DNA of 64,000 nt from Amphimedon queenslandica (Eukaryota; Porifera; Demospongiae; Haplosclerida; Niphatidae): contig NW_003546422.1 of assembly GCF_000090795.2 (NCBI RefSeq), positions 41,366 to 105,365 on the forward strand, in the 5' to 3' direction. Made by a program: the position numbers and the translations under genes. Under the pieces are notes generated by a model. That model was not told where the DNA came from. It made no database searches and worked only from the letters and a program-made list of their open reading frames with translations. This document shows, one piece after another, positions 12,500-21,959 of the stretch (position 1 is its first letter; each line of letters begins with the position of its first letter).

Positions 12500-13684
12500 T
12501 CTTTAAAGAGACACTGGCTCACTTATTGTAAATGTTGAAATTAATTGTGCAATTAATGAGTCCAGTAGACCTTGGAATCTAATGAGTAGCACTTGATTCT
12601 TGTTTTTGCACTGGTTTATCTTCTTCTGCTTGACCAAACTTATCCTGAACACCTCGCAACACAAAATGTAAACCAATGTAGAAGAATCAGGGGGGTTTCT
12701 AGCATTGGGCTGAATGGTGCTTGAGCCCCCCCTCATGGCTGGGCTCAGAAAAAAATTACTGAAGTCCTGGACTTTTGCACCACTACCAAGCCTCTTAACA
12801 AAGTTATCTAGCCCCCTGATCATGACTTCAGCAGTTTCCAGTGCTTTAAGGAGCAATCAGAAGTACCAGTATGCTTGAAAGGATCTTAGCCCCACCCATA
12901 ATTGACAAAAATGCAGGAAAAGGCCATTTTACTGCCGTAAAAGTGGGTGTGGCCAGAATTGCAGCACGCTTCGCGTGCCCTCAGCACCCCCCTTCCTCAA
13001 TTCCTAAATATGCCCCTGAGAATACTGTGTGTTGGAGAACAGTCAAAGAGGAAACACCAAGTGTTCCTTTTTCCCAGCGTAGGTCTTCATCTTGCACAGT
13101 CAAGACTTCAGCATATGTTGTAGAAACACTAATACCATCCTGGTGTAACTGACTATTGATAGAATCTAGAGTGTTTCGAAGCTCTGTAAAGCAATAATCA
13201 TTTTTATCAAAAATGCCAAAAGTAACTTTAGTCTTAACAAACTCTCTGTTCAGTCCACTAAGTAGATTCCTCAACGTAGAAGGTGGGTACCTTTCTCCAT
13301 CTACCTTCCTGGCTTCAAGTGTGACAAGGCATAGTTGTACGTGTGAGACACGCTCAGCATCTGAAGAGCAAAAGATAGTCTCGTCTATTTCTTCATCAGG
13401 ACATTTTTTGTTGCGCTCTCTTACCCAGGTAAGGAAGGCATTTAAGGCACACCTTGTGCTTTGCTTGATGTTGTTAGGCACCACACCTTCAGCAGCTTTC
13501 TGTAAAACTTCACTCTTGATAGGAGACGGAAATCACTCTTCATTCTTGGCTCTTTTGCTTTCCCTACAGTCACTAGGGCCAGTTTTATCTACTTCTAACG
13601 GTCCCCTTCTCTGCCATTTTCCAAGATTGAAGCACGTGGTCATGTTCTTTAGGGCGGTTCTTTTAGTACGCCCCCTAGTAACCA
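12500..13684 (-). pseudogene. Crypton-like tyrosine recombinase (DUF3504 type), fragment
   Basis: Begins MVTRGRTKRTALKNMTT near 13684, continues KSEVLQKAAEGVVPNN, then a long open stretch at 13484-13020. That stretch contains ALNAFLTWVRERNKKCPDEE, LARK-like LEARKVDGERYPPSTLRNLL and TYAEVLTVQDEDLRWEKGTL. These are hallmarks of the DUF3504 family, which includes Cryptons and the Crypton-derived ZMYM2/QRICH1 genes. Coding sequence stops at the MITE at 12687-13019 and resumes on its far side with FYIGLHFVLRGVQ, the motif that normally follows. One in-frame stop lies near 13530. The C-terminal catalytic part of the recombinase is missing. It is itself inserted in FEN/PIN-CXC copy 1. Confidence 0.7.
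12687..13019. mobile_element. MITE inserted in the Crypton-like gene (3-bp duplication GAA)
   Basis: 333 bp with ends TCAGGGGGGTTTCTAG and, inverted, TCAGGGGCATATTTAGG, flanked by GAA at 12684-12686 and 13020-13022. The recombinase reading continues across it. A 3-bp duplication is the PIF/Harbinger pattern. A GC-rich interior (GCACGCTTCGCGTGC) is notable in this AT-rich DNA. Confidence 0.75.
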
Positions 13685-13725
13685 TAAGTCACTTAAAGCA
13701 CAGGTAGCATGTGCTCTGCAGGATA

Positions 13726-14289
13726 CCGTAGGTCGAGTTATATTCGCGGCTGCTAATATTTGCGATTTTTCCCCGCAGCTAGCAATTGCCATAGCAACTA
13801 GATGCTATTTTAATTGAAAACGACGCGTTATTGAAGCACAGCACCCGATTGCAGTGTTCTTGAGTTGTTATTCTTCTTGTTGCTACTAATCCTTGGACTC
13901 TTTGAAGCTGCTTTAGCCAGTTCTTTTCAGAAATACTCTACTCACTCTGCCTCGCTGTGTCTTGGGGCTCTCCACCCATTCTAGTTAGTTTTATTAACTT
14001 GGGTGTGGTTTATAATCATGACCGACCGACCAGCAGTGATTTTGTAGCAAAGAATTCAAAGGTAGCGGTCCATCTATACAAGAAGATAACAGATACAGAA
14101 CTGGAGTCTGGATGGCTCTACTCAAACTGCTCAAGAGTAGCTAATTAGCTGCTGAACACTGTAATTGTATAAACACGTGGTCAATTGTCATAGCAACAAT
14201 CAATTTGTTTCCATGGTATTTAATTGAACTTCTTTATTAGTTTTTATCACTGCGAATATTAGCAGCCACAAATATAACCCAACCTACGG
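13726..14289. mobile_element. MITE with TA target duplication (564 bp)
   Basis: Inverted ends CCGTAGGTCGAGTTATATTC and CCGTAGGTTGGGTTATATTT, continuing through GCGGCTGCTAATATT. It is flanked by TA (13724-13725 and 14290-14291). A second, more diverged copy sits at 8867-9294. It interrupts FEN/PIN-CXC copy 1. There is no coding capacity. Confidence 0.85.
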
Positions 14290-14390
14290 TATAACAGCAC
14301 GCTGGGTGGGGTTTCAATTGCAATAAAGTACTCGGCACTTCATGCCTCGTGCTGTATTGCAATCTCAACTGCACCCTTTGTGCTGTTATA
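14290..14390. mobile_element. Short hairpin MITE
   Basis: A 101-bp near-palindrome: TATAACAGCACGCTGGGTG on the left, and TATAACAGCACAAAGGGTG reading inward from the right. Both arms include TTGCAATA. It abuts the neighbouring MITE and shares its TA. Confidence 0.75.
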
Positions 14391-16745
14391 TCCTACACAG
14401 CACTGCTTGCTGTGCTTTAAGTAATACTTAGAACTGAATGACATATAGTTTAATCCTATACTGTAAATAGCGGTATCAAGGGAAAAATAGAAATTTTGCT
14501 TGCAACTGTGCTTTGTGTAGCATGTCTCCAAATTCTGCAGTCCGCTTCTTTACTATTTGTTCCGTAGTGCTGTACGCATTTCAATACTGGGTTTTTTCCA
14601 CCAATGATTTCAATAGCATCATCTTAACCATCACCGGAGAAACATTCAGCTAGTTCAAGTACTTGAAATGTTCTAAGTAAAAATCTTCCTGATTTAACTA
14701 GAGATGATCCCAGTGCTTCAATCCCAGTGACCAAACCCTTGGTAGATTGGTGTGAGTGTGACTGGGACACATACGTGCTTTGAAGACTGTTTGCTTCTAT
14801 CATGATGACTTTGCTCAAACTGTTTTCAGTTAAAACTTTGTCGCCTTTTTCTGTCAAATATAAGTTGTACCTCTCTTGCGCTAGCTTTATAGTGTTCAAG
14901 TGCAAATTGATTGAAAATAAACTTAACGTATTCCTCAAATGTTCTGGTACGTCTCAGGGGTTTTGTGTTAATTAGAAATATAGCATCAATAATTCATGCA
15001 TCATAAATCCACCTAGGTGGTAGCTTATTGTGGAATACTTGACAGGAATTGCATCGATTTTTAAGCTTTTCTGAGGAATTCCTATCTCATCTGACAGTTC
15101 TTGAGGATAAGGTGAGTTTTGCTCTTTTGAGAGATTATGCTTTAGGCTTGTCCTGTTATACCATGCTAATCTCTTTCTCAAACATGTCACAGCTACCTTT
15201 TTTCATTTTCTTTGGGAGAAGCCATGGTAAGGAGTTTGCAATGGCGGACAACATTGGTGGTACTAGGCTTACCAATTGTTACATGTGTTATGTAATTGTC
15301 AAGTGATTCTTCACCAATGCTAAATGATAGCATATCATGGGCTTGTTTTATGGTGGACAAAGTACTTGTAGAAGGATTAATTAAACCTCTGTTTTTATGT
15401 TTCTGTAGGTAACAGCTGAGTATCATTTATTGTCTTTGCCATTTTACTAACATTTCTGAATATTTTAATTTGAGCTGGGTTGGTTGTCATTATTGTTGGT
15501 TATTACTGAAATTACTTTTCTTCTGGGTATAGTTGTGCCTTGTAATGCTTCAAAAGACTGATGCAATAATTGAAGAATCGGCTTGTTTTCTGAAGGTAAG
15601 GATCTGTAGATCGAATTACAGCTCCCTTCAAATCCTTATTCACACACATTTTGTGTGCCTCGTCCAGAGCAACAGAGTGCCACTTTTGCTCAGTAACATT
15701 GACAGCAAAGCCACCTGCCTCAAAGTGTGCTACAATAGATGGTGGGAGATTTAGAATCTTATGAAGGTAATCAGGAATGATTGTTTGATAGCTGTCACAA
15801 TCAAAGGCATAAAAAGTGGAGCCTTGAGCTTTGCACTAGCTAATTGCAAATTCCAGTTTCTTCCTCTTATTGCTGTATACAACCCAATGTATGAGAGACA
15901 GTCATTGATTAAAAATTGACTCCAACATTTCTAAGTACTGTCAACCTCACCTTTCTGCTATAAGTAACACTGAATATTAGAATAATTGATTTTTTAGCAA
16001 CAAGCAATTGTATTGTACATCAGATTTAAACTTCTGTTCAGATAAATCTTTTAATTTATTTGCTACAAAATTAGGCAGGTCATTTATTTCATTCTCTGAA
16101 AGGTATTGTGTCACCATCACTTGTGCCACAGCCTCCCATGTTTGAAGAAGAAACTGTTGTGTACGTTTAATTGATTTGGCAGTTTCCAGTGACTGTAATG
16201 TCATACCACGGTAACCACATCCTATTGCTATTTCCTTTAGTCCAGCAGCACAATATATCTTCATTAGTTAAAATATGCCGATCACCAGGAATCTTGATTT
16301 CATTAAATGCAGATAACTTTTGCCATCATGGACCAAAACAAATTTTTGGTGCTCACTTTTTGAAAATTTAGTGAGTAGATCATCTACTTGAAGCGTGGCA
16401 TTATCACTATCTGCATTTTTGTTAATTACTCCAAGTAACGTATTTTGGAAAGTTCATTTCCAAGTTGAGGAGCTAAGTGAAAGCTCATAAATAATTGATA
16501 ATCATTAACAACCTCATTTTCTTGGTTGCTATAGTCGGTTTCAGTTGAGTTTGGCCACTGACCCACCTCTATAACTTCTCTATTATTTATGCTAGCAATT
16601 TGAAACTTGGTATAGTTGCAAATTGGGTTCCTCCAAAAATCTGTACCAATTTTGGAGTCTCTAGGTACTCTGGAAGGTTCTCAAAAGGTTTTTCCAGTCA
16701 ACATGAAAGGGAGCCACCATGATGTTTCATGACATGAGCTGCATT

Positions 16746-17408
16746 GGGGCGAGCAAAAGCGAGCCCCACTTAATCGAGACTCTTCTGTATGTATGTACGT
16801 ATGTCTTCAGTCACGCCTATTCTGGTCATACCCAACTTGTGCACACTATCTATTTTAATGTCAATGATCTAATGCGGTAGTATTCTGATGAAATATTTTC
16901 ACTGATGTGGGTGTGGTTGCAACAAAGTGGCGACTATTGACGGGAGCAATTCTCCAGCTTACTTGCAGCAGGATGAGACTCATCTGTTGTCCAGACACTT
17001 CTCGCAGCAAGAATGTCAAGAAAGCAGCTATATAATCATCAAGGTCTGTGATCATTTTTGAATCACAGATTATAAAAGCTTAGATTCCTTATCCATCTGA
17101 AAGAAGATTGCATGTGAGACAGTGACTGCTTTATATGCTCTAACTATCTTCTGTGCTACAAGGAAACTTTAAGATCTGCTGAAATTCTTAACTCATAAAG
17201 CTAGAAGAGCAAGCTCATAGTATAAAATTACTTTCTACTGATGAAAGTTCTGCTCTGCTCCACATAAGTACATCAACATTTATTTAGTCCTATGTGACTA
17301 CATCTCTGCATCAATTTGTATAGACATTGTATATTGCTAATCAAAAATCGCAATTTTAATTGGTTTGCTTGCCCCTCAATGTTTTACATTCGCCTAGTTA
17401 TTATTATT
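16746..17408. repeat. Tandem ~650-bp repeat unit A with GC-rich hairpin start
   Basis: Starts with a perfect small hairpin (GGGGCGAGC, AAAA, GCGAGCCCC minus one base overlap) followed by CACTTAATCGAGAC. Ends GCCCCTCAATGTTTTACATT CGCCTAG. The unit is repeated immediately downstream. Shared internal text includes GAAATTCTTAACTCATAAAG and ACATTGTATA. No gene is present; reading frames through it are fortuitous. Confidence 0.7.
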
Positions 17409-18050
17409 GGGGCGAGCAAAAGCGAGCCCCACTTAGTCGAGACGAGTATGTCTGTTTGTTTATCTGTTTGTTTGTACAAGCACATCACCCCTATTTATGC
17501 GTTTATAAAAATAATAATTACACATTTTAAAATGATAATTTTGATAATTACGGTATCACGTGCAAAGACAAGTAAAGCAACGTCAGAAATCACTAGAAGA
17601 CAGGACGTAGAGAGAGATTTCAAGAGTGTTCAAGAAACAAGAGAAGCTGAAGCTTAAAGCATGAGTAATTCACAAGAAGATGCTTGTGAAGCTTGTCGAC
17701 TTTGTAACGAGTGTGATCGGGAGAGAAGGAGCAAGGCTGAGGAGGAGTGCTAGAGATAGGTATCATTGCGCCCAAAGACAACAAATGGAGTCTTCTTCTG
17801 GCTTCTGAGACCAACTATCTTCCATGCTAGATCTATGAACTGCAGAAATTCTTAACTCATAAAGCTAGAACAAGTCATGAAATTCCATGCAAATTCTTTA
17901 CAGGTGTAGTAAAAAGAGAGACAGTGAATGAGATCAACCTTCAACATTTAATAGCCACTACATCAATGTCTATATAGACATTGTATACCGCTTATTCAAA
18001 TGTTAATCCTTTTGCTCACCCCTTAATGTTTGACATTCACCTAGTAAATA
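17409..18050. repeat. Tandem ~650-bp repeat unit B
   Basis: Second unit with the same GGGGCGAGC hairpin start and the same end (CACCCCTTAATGTTTGACATT CACCTAG). The units differ by scattered substitutions and indels, so the duplication or double insertion is not very recent. Confidence 0.7.
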
Positions 18051-18618
18051 TCATTAGCATCTTATTAAATATGTCAATAATCATGTTTTTATTATTTGAA
18101 AATCAAATAAAGTGAAATGAGCACTCCAGGCCAAGATATAATTAAACAAAAAGACTTTGCACTCCAGGAAGAAGTCACACTTAGTCTGCTGTACCTCTCT
18201 AAGCCTTCGTTATTTGTTTTCACCATTGCCACTCAGAAACTTAGTTGAAATTTTGCATCTATGGATTCTTTCTTCAAGTAATAGCAAGCACAAAGATCCT
18301 TCATGTCAGTTGCAGGGCTAGCAGCGACCAAAATAGGATAATGAACAAGCTGTAACAAGAAGAAATTAGCATGTTGAAGTTTTCAGCCACTTTATTTCAT
18401 GTGGGTGGGGCTACAAGTGACGTTTTGATGATGAAAACATCCTGTCAAACTCAACTGAAACCAACTATTTTAAAAAAAAATTACATATGTAGTTAAATCA
18501 GCTCTTATATTGTTTAATTGTATTTCTTCAAATGCATTGGTTTTGTAATTCTGAAGTGATTTGTTTTGTTGTTTTTCTTTTTGTGTTGCCACTGGTTGAA
18601 GATTGGGAAGCAAATTCC

Positions 18619-18768
18619 TCATACTGACAGTTCTTTGTCGTTTGGTCCCACCTTTTTCAACTTTTGTAACGAACTTTCAGGAGATGCATAACGAATACAC
18701 AGCCTAAGATTACTTATATACAAATGTTGAGCATTCTCTTCAACCACAATTGTGGTTCTTGGAATATA
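18619..18768 (-). other. Possible orphan exon, unidentified
   Basis: A 50-codon open stretch with protein-like composition (FIPRT-like YIPRTTIVVEENAQHLYI, then LRLCIRYASPESSLQKLKKV), preceded by a plausible acceptor (TTTGTCTACACAG). I do not recognise it. It may be a piece of a decayed element gene. DNA from 18051 to 19012 otherwise shows nothing I can support. Confidence 0.25.
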
Positions 18769-19012
18769 CTGTGTAGACAAACATGGGGTCAGTCAAATTA
18801 GAGTAATTGTTACTGGTGTTATAGGGTAACTATCATGTATTATACTAATGATGTGTATTCAGTTTTACTATTCAAAAGAAATTATTCACTGAAATGTGAG
18901 CTCTCAAAGATGTTTTTTTGCTTCCTTTTATGCTACTTCCTGTCAGTGGGTGTGGTTAAATGTGACATCACAAGAAGCATAGATGCTTGTAAATACGTTG
19001 CTTGATAGGTGA

Positions 19013-19534
19013 AATTGGTCCTTTTTTTGCCTAATAATGCAATAGCACTGATGTAAAGAAGTGGGATCATTACCATTTCTTATTCTTAGTATGGTAATGC
19101 AAGACAAAACTCAAAATTCCACTTACAAGTGATTGCTTATGTTTGCTATTGTGAGTCTTTATCTTGCATTGCCATACTGAGAATAAGACTCAAAATAGCA
19201 AACTTAAGCATTCACCTATAAGTGGAATTTTGAGTTTTTTCTCGCACTGCCATACTAATAGTGCGTTTACACTAACGAAGTGGGCCAAACCCTGCTGAAC
19301 CAGGCTGAGCTGGCCTTACTGTACTAACCATGCTGGCCTGGTTTGGCCCAGCTCACTTCCGCTCAGTTTGGTACTGTTTACACTAACTATCAAATGAAAC
19401 TGTGCTGGCCCAATTTAAACAGGCCTGGCTCTGTTAAAGAAGCTGGTGTAAACGTAGAATAAGAATAAGGAATGATAATGATCCGATTCCTTTACATTAG
19501 TACTATTATTAGGCAGAAAAATAAAAGATCAATT
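19013..19534. mobile_element. Nested foldback elements (three inverted-repeat pairs)
   Basis: The outer inverted repeat is about 75 bp (19013-19090 with 19455-19534), sharing GCCTAATAATG/AGTA, AATGTAAAG and GGATCATTA. Inside lies a 19090-19256 palindrome whose arms share ACTCAAAATTCCACTTA and TTTGCTATT. Next to it, a 19259-19459 unit is bounded by GTGCGTTTACACTA and its inverted partner (GGTGTAAACG), with a GC-rich core (GGGCCAAACC, GGTTTGGCCC). The arrangement suggests MITEs inserted into a MITE. No coding capacity. 19535-19978 holds nothing I can support. Confidence 0.7.
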
Positions 19535-19978
19535 ACAGCTTTCCTTGTACTAAAAGGACAGTCATTTAATGATATTATTAACTGCATGAGAACGAAAAAA
19601 TTAAGTCATGTATGCTTTTTAAAATCATTAGTATAAGTAATTGTTTAAATGCCATTTTTTAATTTGGGCATCTACAATATGAACAGTTAGCATTAAAGCT
19701 AAACTACTATGTACTCCAAGTCCATCAGCTCTTCTGTCACTGTATGGAATTGATGAATTACTGGACTACTGACTGATTTGATCACTATATAAAATTCATT
19801 TAAATGCATCAGTGGAATGATTTCAACTCGTGTCTCACTAAATAAATTTCAACAATCATAATATGGCGCGATTTAAGGTAGAAATTTTAGCAAAATGAAT
19901 GATACAGTCTTGACTAATGCTGCTTGGAATAATATTAAACTGTAATGAACATGTTGCTGTTGCAGAGATAGTCCGTTG

Positions 19979-20204
19979 CTAGTCTTGCGTAGCCAGCTCC
20001 TCCCTATGTGCCTATGCGAGGGTCTGGCTGGGCAAATTGACCACACTCCACCCGTTCTGTTTCACCCAAAATTGGGTAAACCAGAAGTATGGCGTCACAA
20101 TGCAATGTCACATATCTCCTCAAATTACCATAAATTTGACCGTTTACTTACACATGGTTGAAATTAGTCTACCCAACCCACTTGAGTCTGACATGCGAAA
20201 CTAG
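19979..20204. mobile_element. MITE-like element with CTAGT ends
   Basis: Ends CTAGTCTTGCGTAGCCAG and, inverted, CTAGTTTCGCATGTCAGA. The interior is GC-richer than its surroundings. Target duplication was not clear. Confidence 0.5.
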
Positions 20205-20231
20205 ATTCAAACACAGTTCAAACTTCAAGCT

Positions 20232-21470
20232 ATGTCTCTTCCAGCTGCAGATTCTCTCTCTTTAGCCGAGGCTAAAGTTGGTATAACTCTGAAAGACAAA
20301 CAAAGAGAAGCAGTGCTTGCTGTTTTACAGAATAAAGATGCTTTTTGTATTTTACCAACTGGTTGTGGCAAGTCCCTATTGTATGGCATACTTCCTACAT
20401 TCCAGCTTTTGACTACATAGTGGTTAAGTTAGTATCAAACACTAAGCATTAAAGTTATTTTGCACTAGGTAGAGAAGTAGGAGTGAGAAAAGTTGTATGT
20501 ATTTGTCCCTTGACCTCACTAATGCTAGACCAACGAAGTAATTTTACCAGCAAGGGGATCTGCATTGAGTATGTTGGTGAAATTCAACATGATCAAGAAG
20601 TCATTAAGAATATAGTCAGTGGCAATGTCCCACTGATTCTAGTTAGCCCTGAGAATATTACATGCAACCCACTCTATCGAGGAATGCTGCACAATAAAGT
20701 GTTTAAAGATAATATGGCAGTCTTACCAATTGATGAAGCACATTGTGTTAAAACATGGTAAGATTGACACTTGTATTACATGAGTAATTATTCTTTCCAT
20801 TCAGTGGAGATCATTTTCAAACAACGCTGGCTGAATTTGGTCACATTGGCAGTTCTTTACCAAGTGTACCAGTAATAGCCGCAACAGCTACTGCAACAAA
20901 GACAACTTTTGAATCTGTGGTAAAGAGTTTGCTAATGGAGATTGTGGTAGTGATAGGAATTTCATCCTGTGGAAACAACATCTTTTTGACTGTTACGTTT
21001 GTGTCTTTGAGTGAGTTTGCAAACAATGTGTATACTCAATTGAGGAAGGAAGGATTAAATTACCATAAAAATGTAATTTTTTGCCATTCATATTCAGATT
21101 GTAACTTAGTATATGACAAAATAGAGCTATTCCTTGGTCTTTACATCATATATCCCCCTGGAAAATCGATGGTTTGTCAATATTGTCTTCTTGATTTATA
21201 CACAAGAGCTAGTACAGACGATGTTGAAAAAAGTCCCTGATGTATTTGTGAAAAGAGTTCACAAATTAGAATAATAGTAGCAACCTGTGCAGTCAGGATG
21301 GGTATTCACTGCTCAGATATGAGACATATATGTCACTAGAGATCACCTATTACTTTGGAGGATTATGCTCAGAAGTAGGCAGAGCTGGACGATATCCCAG
21401 AGGTAGAATTACTCCTGGTATGCAAGGGTATAGAAACAAGCGTAACAGTGTAAAAATATTCCTATAATTG
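20232..21470 (+). pseudogene. RecQ-like DEAH helicase, broken
   Basis: ATP-dependent DNA helicase core. Motif 0 and the Walker A region (LKDKQREAVLAVLQNKDAFC, then LPTGCGKSLLYG) lie at 20290-20395. Motif Ia region VCICPLTSLMLDQRSNF is at 20495-20545, and motif II IDEAHCVKTW at 20733-20761. Motif III region IAATATATKTT lies near 20875-20905, NVIFCHSYSDCNLVYD near 21070-21120, IRIIVATCAVRMGIHCSDMR near 21265-21325, and LEDYAQK then a shifted GRAGRYPRG near 21360-21405. Gaps at 20421-20467 and 20762-20803 look like short introns. Stops and a frame change after 21238 break the second helicase lobe, so the gene is dead or a decayed duplicate. RQC and HRDC domains are absent. Confidence 0.75.
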
Positions 21471-21959
21471 TTTTTACCACCTTGCAAGTACAACTGGGTT
21501 CTTATTAAGACTTATGAAGGTTCTCTAAACCTTCTAATGTTTCTAGAGAAGTCTTTAGACAGTACCTCTATGTTCTTTCACTGTTAGAAAGATCATAACT
21601 TTGTCCCGTGTGCATGCCGCCATTTTGTTTGCCGTGACCACACCCACTTACGTAGCGTGGACAGGTGGTTGCTAATGCTTGTTATTTCTCCAATACAACA
21701 TGTATAGAAGAAATGTAAGTGTTGACATACATATATATATATATATCGCACGTGGGTGAAATCAATTATAGGACGACCTGGGGGCTATGCCCCCAGGTCG
21801 TAAAAACGCAATCCATTGCAGGCACAAGTTGATTTATGACACTTTTCTACTTCATGAAGAAACATCTTTACAGAATAACTGTGATTGTTCGGACATATGT
21901 GAACATATCTGTAACTGTTCACTGCATAAATGATATGTTTATAATATTAATTGTTTGTT
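21471..21959. other. Non-coding region with a 29-bp GC hairpin
   Basis: Contains an (AT)n tract near 21730-21746 and a perfect hairpin at 21773-21801: ACGACCTGGGGGC, loop TAT, GCCCCCAGGTCGT. Part of 21480-21640 resembles the interior of the MITE at 37193-37892 (CTAGAGAAGT CTTAGACA; CCGCCATTTT). No gene. Confidence 0.5.

Larger units (their letters stand above)
11371..16600 (-). pseudogene. FEN/PIN-CXC family gene, copy 1 (decayed, pierced by other elements)
   Basis: Minus-strand pieces match copies 2 and 3 in the same order. They are LVHDGKSYLHLM near 16330 and the helical block AAGLKEIAIGCGYRGMTLQS near 16240. Next are CLRKRLAWYNRTS near 15180, VLELAECFSGDG near 14660, EADCRIWRHATQ near 14560 and SLDTAIYSIGL near 14470. 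After the insertions come RHKLWFERIREIVSNQ near 11910 and ISTMWAHSHIDDL near 11790. Last is the Cys-rich CKCKT ... CECQDCENI near 11640-11550, followed by an acidic tail to 11371. The order suggests a PIN/FEN-like nuclease followed by a CXC-type zinc-binding tail. Frames are broken many times. It is split by the Crypton-like fragment (12500-13684) and the MITEs at 13726-14289 and 14290-14390. The N-terminal zinc fingers were not found upstream. Confidence 0.65.

Noticed and set aside
13213-13707. 164-codon open frame on the plus strand
   Set aside because: Lies opposite the Crypton-like recombinase, which has recognisable motifs on the minus strand.
17316-17657. 113-codon frame
   Set aside because: Spans the junction of two non-coding tandem repeat units.
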